A stretch of DNA of 12,727 nucleotides from Thalassiosira profunda (Eukaryota > Bacillariophyta > Thalassiosirophyceae > Thalassiosirales > Thalassiosiraceae), in assembly GCA_036939355.1 (NCBI GenBank), contig JALLAP010000465.1, positions 1 through 12,727 of the forward strand, written 5' to 3'. Of the stretch, positions 1 to 8,049 are shown in pieces. The number at the start of each line of letters is the position of its first letter. Position 1 is the first letter of the stretch. The notes beneath the pieces were generated by a model. That model did no database searches. It had not been told where the DNA came from and saw only the letters and a program-made list of their open reading frames with translations. The position numbers and the translations under genes are program-made.

Positions 1-584
1 ACGGCACCCTCCGCATCTGGGACCTGCGGTCGCGGTCGTGCGTCAAGGTTTTGAGGCCGTGGGCCCCGACGGCGGAGGGGGCCAACATCGCCGCGGCGCC
101 GTCAACGGCGGCGGCTCCGCCGGTGACGGGACTGATCGCCGTGCCCCGATCGAGCTTGGCGGCCGCTTTGGGAGGGACCCTCGCCCTGTCCTCAGACTCA
201 TCTGCGACAATGCCCCGAAGGAGGCACGGCCGGGGAGACGTGGCGTCGATGTTCCAACCCCTGCGACGATTCGTCCGCGGAACGAGCGTGGCGAGCCACG
301 ACGGCGATGGCGCCAAAACAGTCTCAGGAGGGTGCACCCCCATACTGTGGCCCCGACGGAATGAGCAACATGTCCAATTTTGGGAAGAACCGATGCCAAC
401 CGACGATGATGCTGCGTCGCGAAAGAGACCTAGAAGTGCAAACGAGGGCGACGGCGAAGAGAGAGCGAACGCCAAGGCGGAGATTGCCCGGCTGACGAAG
501 GCGCTGGCCGAGTCGGAGGCCGTGGTCGAGCGATGGCAGGCGGTGAACAACCAGCTCGTGGCCAAGCTCAAGGGCCAGGGCTGA
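1..584 (+). CDS. WD40-repeat protein, C-terminal part (5' truncated by window edge)
   Basis: The open frame runs from base 3 to a TGA at 582-584, with no start because the gene enters from the left. The first residues, GTLRIWDLRSRSC, are the end of a WD40 repeat (strand d with the WD dipeptide). About 100 residues later, QHVQFWEEP looks like the closing strand of a last, poorly conserved blade. The final 40 or so residues are charged and heptad-like (EIARLTKALAESEAVVERW), predicting a short coiled coil, so the protein probably forms an oligomer or binds a partner through its tail. WD40 propellers are scaffolds; nothing here identifies the complex. The region between the two WD-like pieces (about residues 20-110) is Ala/Ser/Arg-rich and is probably a loop insertion. 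No intron is needed. It converges on the next gene with 47 bp between stop codons. Confidence 0.72.
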   Translation, partial: GTLRIWDLRSRSCVKVLRPWAPTAEGANIAAAPSTAAAPPVTGLIAVPRSSLAAALGGTLALSSDSSATMPRRRHGRGDVASMFQPLRRFVRGTSVASHDGDGAKTVSGGCTPILWPRRNEQHVQFWEEPMPTDDDAASRKRPRSANEGDGEERANAKAEIARLTKALAESEAVVERWQAVNNQLVAKLKGQG

Positions 585-631
585 CACAACTTCGCGTCGT
601 AATCCGAAGGTGCACGCGATACGCTCTCTTA

Positions 632-1675
632 TTAATTTTGCGACTCTCGCCTCTCCCATGCCGAAAAGTCGCCCGCAAAGTTCTTCTCCGAATCGACAGT
701 CAGTTGCGACCCCCGTCTGCTCCATGCCGAGAAATCGCCCGCAAAGTTCTCAGAATCCACGGAAACAAACGAACTGAGTAGAGAACTTCTTTTCCTCCTC
801 CCCGACCTTCCGCTGTTCTTCGACTGATCGGACGCAACGCTGCCCTGGGAACTCTTCCTCTGTCCCGCTGGACTCTTTCGTCCGGGATTGTATCTATTCA
901 GGACCGTTGCGATTTCATCGGGCAATACCCCCGACAATCGGCGTTCGAACTGAGCGCTGTTGTTTTGAGAGGATTGATTGCTCCTCCTCTTCCAGGATTG
1001 CGACGAATTGCCTTTCCCCGTTGAGTTGTTGTGGTCATCCCCTCCCAGCGATTTGTCTTCTTCTACATCGGAGAGGTCAAGGGATATATTTGACATCCGA
1101 TGGCTCGCCTGGTTTGTATGTTTGCCGCTGGACCGACGGCGCCTGCTGTTTCTCCTCCGGTGCGGTGAATTGTTGGACTCTTCGATATTTTCCAGGGAAT
1201 CTTCCAGTGACCTGTCGCTGTCGCTGCTTGTAGACTGAACAGCCGATGCCACGAGGTTCCTGTCCCCGGATGATAGGCTTGCAACGCTTTGGCGCGGCGC
1301 GAGCGATCTCTGAGGAGCCCTCTTCCCCCCCGAAGCATAGCTCGGACCCTCCTCCAACGACCCAACGACCCGGTCGATTTCGTCGTCCCCCGGTGGCTCG
1401 GCGTCGGAGGATCCGCTGCCCCGCGGGTGCTTGTTGCCGAGGCGCAGCTTCGCCATCATCCCGCGGAGAAACTCCGGCCGTTTCCCGCGCCGCCCGTCCC
1501 GCTCTTGGTCTTGGTTCAGCTTGGCGCACCGCTCGAGGGCCAGCTTTTGCACTGCGCCCATGGGGAGGTCGGGCTGGCATCGGTGAATGTCCTCCACGCA
1601 TTGCTTGTACTGTTGGACCGCGTAGTCGTCGCTGTCTCGGCCATCAGTGGACCGTGTGGCGCTCCACCGCGACAT
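632..1675 (-). CDS. Ser/Arg-rich protein with basophilic kinase motifs and duplicated FAGDFSAW tail
   Basis: I do not recognise the family. From the ATG at 1675 it is 347 aa. The frame stays open upstream to an ATG at 1939, but those extra 88 residues look like translated leader, so I prefer the internal ATG. Residues 15-80 may be the only folded part: the helix-like DDYAVQQYKQCVEDIHRCQ, then a basic stretch. The rest is low-complexity, rich in Ser, Asn, Arg and Asp. It holds many Arg/Lys-Arg/Lys-x-Ser sites: RRRNS (173-177), RRRRSS (178-183), KRRS (229-232), ERRLS (244-248), RKSS (273-276), RRKRSS (293-298) and SRRGS (319-323). These fit PKA/AGC or CaMK-type kinases and 14-3-3 binding. The C-terminus carries two copies of NFAGDFSAW (310-318 and 332-340), 22 residues apart, each followed by an arginine-rich SRRGS or ERRES. 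There are no membrane segments. Probably a disordered phospho-regulated protein, but function is unknown. Confidence 0.66.
   Translation of the reverse strand: MSRWSATRSTDGRDSDDYAVQQYKQCVEDIHRCQPDLPMGAVQKLALERCAKLNQDQERDGRRGKRPEFLRGMMAKLRLGNKHPRGSGSSDAEPPGDDEIDRVVGSLEEGPSYASGGKRAPQRSLAPRQSVASLSSGDRNLVASAVQSTSSDSDRSLEDSLENIEESNNSPHRRRNSRRRRSSGKHTNQASHRMSNISLDLSDVEEDKSLGGDDHNNSTGKGNSSQSWKRRSNQSSQNNSAQFERRLSGVLPDEIATVLNRYNPGRKSPAGQRKSSQGSVASDQSKNSGRSGRRKRSSLLSSFVSVDSENFAGDFSAWSRRGSQLTVDSEKNFAGDFSAWERRESQN
656..748 (-). repeat. Imperfect 66-bp direct repeat in the 3' end of the Ser/Arg-rich gene
   Basis: The segments at 722-748 and 656-682 both encode NFAGDFSAW on the minus strand, giving a 66-bp period. 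The protein motif is identical while the DNA differs at a few third positions, so the peptide rather than the DNA seems to be conserved. Confidence 0.7.
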
Positions 1676-2005
1676 TGCAATTGACACGCTGTAGGTCGGT
1701 TGCGCCCTCGATGCACTCCGTACGAAACGCTGAAGCCGCCTTTCATAAAGGCAGCATGGAGGAGGGAGGAGCGCGCGCCAGCGTGCAGAGGCAAAGGGCG
1801 CCGCCGTCGACGAGGTCGACGTATCGGTCGCTGGTTTCTCCGAGTTGATGAGATTGATGAGATTTGAGAGTACCTTGTGTCTTGATGTGTCCCCTAATGC
1901 CCGTGGGTGTCCTAAGGTGTCCGTCAGACATCTGCTCACACAGCCACAAATTCTGCGGCGGCGGCGCTCCTCCTACCTACGATACGCACCGTTGCCGCCT
2001 GCACC
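1676..2005. promoter_or_regulatory. Divergent intergenic region between the Ser/Arg-rich and DUF493 genes
   Basis: About 330 bp separate the preferred minus-strand start (1675) from the plus-strand start (2006), so this stretch should hold both promoters and 5' leaders. I see no clear TATA box. A 9-bp perfect tandem repeat, TGATGAGAT twice, lies at 1846-1863. If the minus-strand gene instead starts at 1939, most of this stretch is coding and the shared promoter shrinks to about 66 bp. Confidence 0.4.
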
Positions 2006-2923
2006 ATGAGGAGGTCCAGGTCCAGAGCTCCCCAGCGCAGCTGCAGATATACCTCCGCCACGATCGCCCTGCTCGCCACCGGCTTTGCAGCGGCGGCGCC
2101 AGCGGGAGGCGCGTTCGTCGCGCCCTCGTCCTCGCGGGATCGTCCTGCGTTCGTGCACCCTTCCTCGCGGCGAGCATTGAGGCAGGTTCCTGGCGCACAA
2201 ACAACAGCAGCGCCCATTATATTGCCGCTGGCCATGTCGACCGACGACATCAATGAGGAGGAGGAGGGTGGACTGCCAGTCTCCGGCTCTTTCTTCAACG
2301 AGGTGCCGCCCACCCCCAAAGACGACACGTCTGCTGGGAAAGAGGACGGTGCAGTTGCAGACGCGACAATCGAGAGCGAATTCACCTCGTCAATATCCGC
2401 TGATCTTGCGGGCGGGGATGTGGACATGTTCCAGGAGATATTGCAAAAAACGACCATCAGCCGGGAAGGCGGGAAGGGCTTCGCGAAGACGACATCCACC
2501 ACCGACCACGCCGCGCCGACCATCATCCAGACCACGGGGAGCGACGAGAAGAAGAGCTTCGTGGGCATTGGCAAACCGATGAACGACGTGCGCAATCCCG
2601 AATACGATGAAAACGGGTATACCCTCTACGCCGACGAGACGACAGGCGAAAAGAAGCGGGTCTTCGAGGCGCTCGTCGAATACCCCTCCGTCTTCAAGAT
2701 GAAGATTGTGGGGAAGGACGAGCCGGTGGGATCGTTCGCGCCCGAGATCGTGGAGACGGTGGCCAAAAGTTGCGGCGTGGAGATCAGCATGGTGAAGCAC
2801 ACCGAGAGGAAGAACGGGAAGTGGACGAGCGTGACGGTGCACGCCCCGGTGAAGAGTGCCGACATGCTCTACGCGCTGTACGAGAGCGTGGACAAGGATC
2901 CAAGGGTCAAGTTTAAGTTTTGA
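2006..2923 (+). CDS. Plastid-targeted DUF493 (YbeD-like) protein
   Basis: This 305-aa protein starts at an ATG in CACCATGAG. Residues 1-36 form a signal peptide: a basic start, then ATIALLATGFAAAAPAGGA. Cleavage before Phe37 in GGA-FVAP matches the ASAFAP-type motif that heterokont algae use to send proteins through the ER into the four-membrane plastid. The next 35 or so residues are Ser/Arg/Pro-rich, like a transit peptide. Residues 77-180 are acidic and variable. Residues 216-305 match the DUF493/UPF0250 family (bacterial YbeD, a small ACT-like alpha/beta fold): FEALVEYPSVFKMKIVG, a helix with IVETVAKSCGVE, a strand with WTSVTVHAPV, and a closing helix ADMLYALYESV. Bacterial members are about 90 aa, so this is a full domain with an added presequence and linker. 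The family's biochemical role is not well established; an allosteric or regulatory role in the stroma is inference. No intron is needed. Confidence 0.85.
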   Translation: MRRSRSRAPQRSCRYTSATIALLATGFAAAAPAGGAFVAPSSSRDRPAFVHPSSRRALRQVPGAQTTAAPIILPLAMSTDDINEEEEGGLPVSGSFFNEVPPTPKDDTSAGKEDGAVADATIESEFTSSISADLAGGDVDMFQEILQKTTISREGGKGFAKTTSTTDHAAPTIIQTTGSDEKKSFVGIGKPMNDVRNPEYDENGYTLYADETTGEKKRVFEALVEYPSVFKMKIVGKDEPVGSFAPEIVETVAKSCGVEISMVKHTERKNGKWTSVTVHAPVKSADMLYALYESVDKDPRVKFKF

Positions 2924-3058
2924 GGCGGTGAAATGTCGTGCGATGGAGAAGGTGGATTCCGGGAAGGGGTTTGCGCGTAGAGGTGGTGCGGGGGAGAATG
3001 TTGGATGTGTGACGGAGCAATGGAGCAAATCAAAGGGTGATATCTACCGATGTAAATA
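2924..3058. other. Intergenic region, tandem + genes
   Basis: This 135-bp stretch holds the 3' UTR of the DUF493 gene and the leader of the next gene. It contains no canonical AATAAA. It may instead contain an unrecognised first exon of the downstream gene (see 3131-3167), but I could not find an upstream ATG followed by a hydrophobic signal sequence. Confidence 0.35.
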
Positions 3059-6000
3059 ATGATATCGTGGCGCCGTTGTGGTGTCAGCTGTGGCCCTGAG
3101 GTCAGCGAGAGCTGCCGTCTGATCAACGTCGCCTCTGCTCCTCTCGTTGCTTCTCTTCCTCTCTCAGCTCACACAGCAACTGTTGGCGATGTTATGGTAT
3201 GGCGATATGTCTTGTACCTACGCGACCCGGCTTTCAAGTCTGAGTGCCACGTGACGAGCATCGGAGACGTTCCTGTGGAGGGCAACATGTTCAATCGCCA
3301 GGAGGGCCTCGAAGTCGCCTCGGACGATTCCCCGAGCTCCGACGTCCTCTTCACCTGTAAGGTGACCAAACCCTGTCCGGGATGCAGCACCACCGACGCC
3401 CTCGTCCTCGCCTCGACGATCTTCGACGAGACGTTCGAGACGCTGGAAGAGAAGGCCGAGAGCAGCGAGCTCGCCACCATCTTCTGCATCTACGCCGAGG
3501 TGGCCAATATCGTGGTCGAGCCGTGCCAGGTCACGATTTCGGCCGCGGAGGGGACTAGTCTGGCGATTGACATGTCAGGGGATGCGCCTGCGCCTCCCAC
3601 CGGCACCAAGGCGTCCAAGGCACCATCCCTGCCGAGCGTGCCCGGTCCGACCACGAAGCCTGCGATGGAGTGGCCGCCCACGCCCATGCCGAGCGAGAAG
3701 CCCGCCGCGCCTACACCGGGGACCACCGGCTCTCCGGTCATCGAAAGCACCCCTGCCGAGACGAAGAGCCCGACCCAGGCTCCTGTGATGCCCGTGACCA
3801 TGCCCCCGGCGATGATTGAAGGAACTCCAAGCCCAACGACTTCTCCCACGGCCGCGTCGAGCGAGGCTGAGACGGAGGACAGCCTTACGAGCACCACAAT
3901 TGCCACCGCCACCACACCAGGCACGACGGCTCCTCCAGATGATACTACCACCACCACCGCTGGCACCGAGGTTCCTCCTCCTGCCAATACAACCACCGTC
4001 GGCACCGAGGTACCCCCGAGCACTCTGCCTCCCGATTCTGGTTCTTCCGTAGCGCCAACCTCCGTCCCTCCCGGCGCAGTGTACTACGACGGCTTCGAGC
4101 AGGGCACGTTCCCAGATGACCCCGAATGGACCACCACTGGCGAGGAAGGCACGTGGGTTCTCACGACCGACCGCGCCAACAGCGGCAAGTACTCCATTCA
4201 GAGCCCTGTCTTCGATCTTACCGACGTGACGCCCAAGACGTCCAACGTTACTCTCGCTTTGACCGACCCGGACTTCGAGGGGGGAACATTGGTCTTCTCC
4301 GTCCTTGCGGGCACGGCCATGCCGGTGGACGCGATCTGGATTTACATCGATGGGAACATGATGGGTGATCTGGGCATGCTCTCTGAGGACTTCGAGCGAC
4401 AGTTCATTCCGTTGGGGCCGGGTCCCCACAATATCACATGGAGCTACAAGTTCAACCCAGCACCGTTGCCGGCGCTGCCGCCCATGCCTCCGGGAAGGAT
4501 TGGCGCTGCGTTCTTGGACGACGTCTACGTGCTGCAGCTGGGTGCGACGCTGGCTCCGGTCGGCGCACCTGCTTCCGAGGCGCCATCAACTCCTGCGGCC
4601 CTCCCAGCGCCGACCGCAGCCCCGTCGATCCCTGCTCCTCTTGTTCCCGTGCCGACGACGCCATCGCCAGAGGCTGCGGTCCCTACTACCATCGCTCCCA
4701 CATCCGTTCCTGCTGGAGCCTTGTATTTCAAGAGCTTCGAGACGGGCACATTCCCAGCTGACCCTGAATGGACCACCGAAGGCGACGCACCGTGGGAACT
4801 CACCACCGAACGAGCCGAAAGCGGCGTCTACTCCATTCGAAGTCCGGACTTCTTCGACCCCGACGACCTCGCGCCCAAGACATCCAACGTGACGCTCATG
4901 ACAAACCCCAACTGGGATGCTGGCGCCCTCGTCTTCTCGGCCCTCGCCGGGGTGGAGATGCCCTTCGACGATCTGCAGGTGATCGTAGACGGCGTCCTGC
5001 GGAGCAGCCTCAACAACATGCAGGCGTTCGAGCAGCAGCAGCTCATGCTTTCACCGGGTCCACACACTGTTGTCTTCTCGTACAAGTACAATCCTGCAGG
5101 CGTCGAAGTGTTCCCCCCCGAAATGCCGGGACGGATTGGCGCCGCGTTCATTGACGACGTCTACTTCCTGCCAGAGGGGGCAGAACTTCCGCCCACAGAC
5201 GCGCCAGGCTCTCCAGCTCCGGAGCCTGCCACGAGCTTTCCAACGGCGACCATTGTTGTGCCAACGCCTGTGCCGGCCCCTACCACCATCGCTCCTACCA
5301 CAATCCCTCCGGGCGCAGAGTGGTATGATGGCTTTGAGCAGGGAACCTTCCCCGAGAGCGATCCGGAGTGGACCACTGAAGGAGATGGGTTGTGGGAGCT
5401 CACGTCGGAGAGGGCCAACAGCGGTGTCTACTCCATTAAGAGCCCAGACTTCTTCGACCCCGAGGATACCACGCCCAAGACGGCCAACGTCACCCTCGTC
5501 ACCAATCCGTCCTGGGACTCAGGCGCGCTCCTCTTCTCCGTCCTGGCCGGCGTCAACATTCCCTTCGATGACTTCATTTACTACGTTGATGGGGTACAGA
5601 GAGGGCGACTGGAAATGATGACCGAGTTTGAGCAACAACGGATCGAGCTCAGCCCTGGAGGGCATACAATCGTATTTTCCTACAAGTGGAGTCCGATTCC
5701 AGGCCTCGAGTTCTTGCCTCCCGTGCCACCGGACCGCATTGGAGCGGTGTTCATTGACGATGTGTTTTTCCTGCCCACGGGCGCAGGTGATGCACCTGAG
5801 CCTGCTCCTACAACGAAGCCATCTGGCGTAGAGCCTCCATCGCCTGGTGGTTCGTCGCCGACCAACGCACCCTCGTACTACCCGACCTATGTTCCAAGCA
5901 AGATCCCGACGGAAGGAGGAGAGCCATCTCCTCCTGAAGGAGGGGAGCCAGCTCCTCCTCCGGACGCGGAATTCTTTGACGGCTTTGAGACTGGAGACTT

Positions 6001-6916
6001 CACGGGGCTGGAATGGGAGATTGCCGGCGAAGAGGCATGGGCAGTTGATGACACCAATCCGTTTGAGGGAACGTATTCGGCGCACATCAAGACTGAAGAC
6101 ATCGCTTTTCAAGGAGAGTTCTCGGAGCTCAACCTGGACGTCGACCTCGACGAGGCATCGTTCCTTCAGTTCTACTTCTACGCCCCAGTGTCGATGCCCT
6201 TTGAGAACTTTGAGCTCCGCGTGGATGGGGAGTTCCTCACGTCGCTATTGACTGATGACGAGACATGGACTCAAGCCGGTGCGATATTGTCAGCAGGACC
6301 ACACGTGGTCTCGTGGCGTCTGACGAACAACCCAAGCGGCGTCCCCCCAGAAATACTTGAGAACTTGCCCGAGCCTCCATTCCGGACGGGAGAGGCCTGG
6401 ATAGACAACGTGGCGCTGTTGCCGAGCACTGCAAGCTTCACAGAGACTTGGGAGACTGGGGATTTCACTGCCAATCCATGGGCATTGAGTGGTGACGGCG
6501 AGTGGGCAATAACGGATTCGAATGCATTCGAGGGAACCTATTCTGCTACGATCTCTTCTGAGGACATCGAGGCAGAAGGCACCGGTATGGCTGAGCTGAG
6601 CATTGATATCATCACCGAGCAGGGCGGAACCCTGACCTTTAGCGTGCTCCCACTCATTGAGGGGCCCTTCGAGATCGCAAACGTACTTGTCGATGACATC
6701 TCTGTCCTGACGTACGCGACCGTGTTGGATGATTGGGTTGAAGCGGAAGTGGACATCCAGCCTGGCAAGAGAAAAGTGACGTTCCAGATGATCGGAAATC
6801 CTGGAGGTCTTCCCGACGAGGTCCTCTCGACGCTGCCCTCGCCACCGGGGCGCGAGGGCCAGATCTGGATCGACAATATTGCCTTCACGACCAATGATGC
6901 GTCGCCTTTATTATGA
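3059..6916 (+). CDS. Large probable secreted protein, five FExGxF/W beta-rich repeats with Pro/Thr linkers
   Basis: The ORF encodes 1285 aa with no intron needed in the body. Residues 61-160 form a small domain with six cysteines (C63 to C156). Residues 177-340 are a mucin-like Pro/Thr/Ser linker, probably O-glycosylated. Five repeats follow: about 341-496, 555-709, 754-910, 971-1126 and 1127-1285. Each has a [YF]xxxFExG[TD]F opening, W-(T/E/A)-x-x-G-(x)n-W, a GxYS strand, a VDG turn, a GPH-T/V-xxxxY/W strand, and a closing [RI]xGxxxIDDVxxLP. This resembles the beta-sandwich 'choice-of-anchor'/ConA-like or MAM-like adhesion modules of secreted bacterial and algal proteins (inference). Repeats 1-3 share a conserved N-glycosylation sequon, (S/A)NVTL. 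Residues 157-1285 have no cysteine. No C-terminal membrane anchor is visible. Likely role: wall or matrix adhesion, or sugar binding. The N-terminus is weak as a signal peptide and may be wrong because of an unrecognised 5' intron. Confidence 0.75.
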   Translation: MISWRRCGVSCGPEVSESCRLINVASAPLVASLPLSAHTATVGDVMVWRYVLYLRDPAFKSECHVTSIGDVPVEGNMFNRQEGLEVASDDSPSSDVLFTCKVTKPCPGCSTTDALVLASTIFDETFETLEEKAESSELATIFCIYAEVANIVVEPCQVTISAAEGTSLAIDMSGDAPAPPTGTKASKAPSLPSVPGPTTKPAMEWPPTPMPSEKPAAPTPGTTGSPVIESTPAETKSPTQAPVMPVTMPPAMIEGTPSPTTSPTAASSEAETEDSLTSTTIATATTPGTTAPPDDTTTTTAGTEVPPPANTTTVGTEVPPSTLPPDSGSSVAPTSVPPGAVYYDGFEQGTFPDDPEWTTTGEEGTWVLTTDRANSGKYSIQSPVFDLTDVTPKTSNVTLALTDPDFEGGTLVFSVLAGTAMPVDAIWIYIDGNMMGDLGMLSEDFERQFIPLGPGPHNITWSYKFNPAPLPALPPMPPGRIGAAFLDDVYVLQLGATLAPVGAPASEAPSTPAALPAPTAAPSIPAPLVPVPTTPSPEAAVPTTIAPTSVPAGALYFKSFETGTFPADPEWTTEGDAPWELTTERAESGVYSIRSPDFFDPDDLAPKTSNVTLMTNPNWDAGALVFSALAGVEMPFDDLQVIVDGVLRSSLNNMQAFEQQQLMLSPGPHTVVFSYKYNPAGVEVFPPEMPGRIGAAFIDDVYFLPEGAELPPTDAPGSPAPEPATSFPTATIVVPTPVPAPTTIAPTTIPPGAEWYDGFEQGTFPESDPEWTTEGDGLWELTSERANSGVYSIKSPDFFDPEDTTPKTANVTLVTNPSWDSGALLFSVLAGVNIPFDDFIYYVDGVQRGRLEMMTEFEQQRIELSPGGHTIVFSYKWSPIPGLEFLPPVPPDRIGAVFIDDVFFLPTGAGDAPEPAPTTKPSGVEPPSPGGSSPTNAPSYYPTYVPSKIPTEGGEPSPPEGGEPAPPPDAEFFDGFETGDFTGLEWEIAGEEAWAVDDTNPFEGTYSAHIKTEDIAFQGEFSELNLDVDLDEASFLQFYFYAPVSMPFENFELRVDGEFLTSLLTDDETWTQAGAILSAGPHVVSWRLTNNPSGVPPEILENLPEPPFRTGEAWIDNVALLPSTASFTETWETGDFTANPWALSGDGEWAITDSNAFEGTYSATISSEDIEAEGTGMAELSIDIITEQGGTLTFSVLPLIEGPFEIANVLVDDISVLTYATVLDDWVEAEVDIQPGKRKVTFQMIGNPGGLPDEVLSTLPSPPGREGQIWIDNIAFTTNDASPLL
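3131..3167 (+). other. Candidate 3' splice site near the start of the secreted-repeat gene
   Basis: A long pyrimidine-rich run ends in CTCTCTCAG at 3159-3167, a strong-looking acceptor. The first 60 residues read from 3059 look poor as protein, so the true first exon (with a signal peptide) may lie upstream and join here. To keep the body frame, the exon would begin with two bases of a split codon. The obvious donor, GAG|GTCAGC at 3101, gives the wrong phase and leads to a stop, so no donor is assigned. Confidence 0.3.
4079..6913 (+). repeat. Five protein-level repeats of about 155 residues
   Basis: Repeat units start at about 4079, 4721, 5318, 5969 and 6437. Units 1-3 are close to each other at both protein and DNA level and are separated by Pro/Thr/Ala linkers. 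Units 4 and 5 are more diverged (GDFT instead of GTFP, FEGTYSA instead of SGxYSI) and sit back to back with no linker. This suggests an old pair (4-5) plus a more recent expansion giving units 1-3. The linker before unit 4 has its own short GGEP(S/A)PP repeat. Confidence 0.85.
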
Positions 6917-7128
6917 CGAAGAGAGCAATGGCATCCAGGCTATCTACATGATTCATTTGTTTGTGCCTCCGTTCACTGTATGGTCCAAGAAAGGATCAGC
7001 TTGCATTGTACAATAAATCCTAGATTCTCTATCAATGTTACACGCTCAGTCTATCGGCGAAGCCTACCTACCATACATCCCTGCCACCGCCGCTTCTCGC
7101 TCCTCCTCTTCTCCAACATTGTTCTCTG
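6917..7128. other. Convergent 3' intergenic region
   Basis: The 212 bp between the stop of the secreted-repeat gene and the stop (CTA on + = TAG on -) of the TLC gene should hold both 3' UTRs. Apart from the AATAAA at 7012-7017 I see nothing notable. Confidence 0.6.
7012..7017 (+). terminator. Poly(A) signal AATAAA for the secreted-repeat gene
   Basis: AATAAA lies 96 bp after the stop codon, just after a TTGTAC stretch. It is the only canonical hexamer I found at a 3' end in the window. Confidence 0.5.
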
Positions 7129-8049
7129 CTAAAGACCCTTCTCCACCTTCGCAACCTGCCCATTCCTCAGTGCCCTCCACTTGCCTCTGAACAGATCGAA
7201 CGTCCACTTGGCGTTCAGTGCGTTGAAGATTGAATGCAACAGCAACGCAACCGAGTAGCGCGTGTACAACACCACGCCCGTCCTCCTCCACTGCTCGAGC
7301 CACAACGTCCACAGCAATTGCAGTATCGTGGGGTAAAAGAAACACCGTATCGCTACCCAAGTGATGTAGAAGAGTACAGAAATGAGCTTGATCCGCAGAG
7401 AGAACGAGCCAAACTCCCAAACCCACGGCCCAAAGCCCTGTTTGTTGAACACCCGCCGCGCGATCAGAAGCCACGTGTTCACTTCCACGCTGAGGCAGGC
7501 ACCCATCAGCCATCCCTCCTCCTCGAATCGGTACGGAATCACCAGATACAGAAGGGTTGCAATGTGATGCTGGACGATGACGCTGGGCGACTTGACGCAA
7601 TGCGGCACGATGCAGACCCAGAGCAGGTCGGCCAAGAAGTAACCCACCGTCACGGCAAAGAAGAGAGGGAACCACTCTCCGGTCCAACATTGTTGCAAAC
7701 TCTTGTTGCTGTCCCAGTCCAGCAGCACGTCCCAATCCCAGTTCAACAAATTGAGAACCACCACCGGTACAAGAGCGATGAGGTTGAAGAAATCGTGCAG
7801 CTCTCTCGCATCGTCGTCGTCGTTCGCGGGAAGGCCGGGAAGGAGCGCCCGGTCGTCGGGATCGAGCCGGTAATGCTCCTCGACGAGGAGGGAGGCCCTG
7901 GAGGGGCTGACCAAGGGGCTCACCGCGGGAGCCGAGAACGACCGTTGGCGCTGCGGTGTAGACCGGCCGCCGCGGGCGGCGGCCTTGTGGCGGATGGGCC
8001 GCAGGGGGGAGACGGCCGCCTCCTTGGAATTGCACGCGGGTATGGACAT
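7129..8049 (-). CDS. TLC-domain (TRAM/LAG1/CLN8) multi-pass membrane protein, TLCD4/TMEM56-like
   Basis: This 306-aa protein starts at an ATG at 8049. Residues 1-80 are Ser/Pro/Arg-rich and probably a cytosolic or targeting tail. Hydrophobic segments follow at about 86-103, 126-148, 156-173, 180-200, 219-250 (two crossings) and 264-280. The second to fourth carry TLC hallmarks: GYFLADLLWVCIVPH, the double histidine in VQHHIATLLYLVIPY (H161/H162), and SVEVNTWLLIARRVF (E189, aligning with the family's ELSTPFLNLRW-like segment). TLC proteins sit in ER or plasma membranes and include ceramide synthases and lipid regulators. This one lacks a homeobox, and its size fits the TLCD/TMEM56 branch rather than a ceramide synthase. 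It is on the same strand as the upstream zinc-repeat gene, 313 bp away. A longer overlapping frame (7064-8101) has no membrane pattern. Confidence 0.85.
   Translation of the reverse strand: MSIPACNSKEAAVSPLRPIRHKAAARGGRSTPQRQRSFSAPAVSPLVSPSRASLLVEEHYRLDPDDRALLPGLPANDDDDARELHDFFNLIALVPVVVLNLLNWDWDVLLDWDSNKSLQQCWTGEWFPLFFAVTVGYFLADLLWVCIVPHCVKSPSVIVQHHIATLLYLVIPYRFEEEGWLMGACLSVEVNTWLLIARRVFNKQGFGPWVWEFGSFSLRIKLISVLFYITWVAIRCFFYPTILQLLWTLWLEQWRRTGVVLYTRYSVALLLHSIFNALNAKWTFDLFRGKWRALRNGQVAKVEKGL

Noticed and set aside
1246..1848. A 200-aa + strand frame opposite the Ser/Arg-rich gene
   Set aside because: Composition is that of a GC-rich antisense shadow, and no motif is visible; the minus frame has a coherent motif-bearing C-terminus.
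3575..4429. A 284-aa minus-strand Gly/Arg-rich frame
   Set aside because: It lies opposite the Pro/Thr linker and first repeat; Gly/Arg richness mirrors the Pro/Thr/Ala codons of the coding strand.
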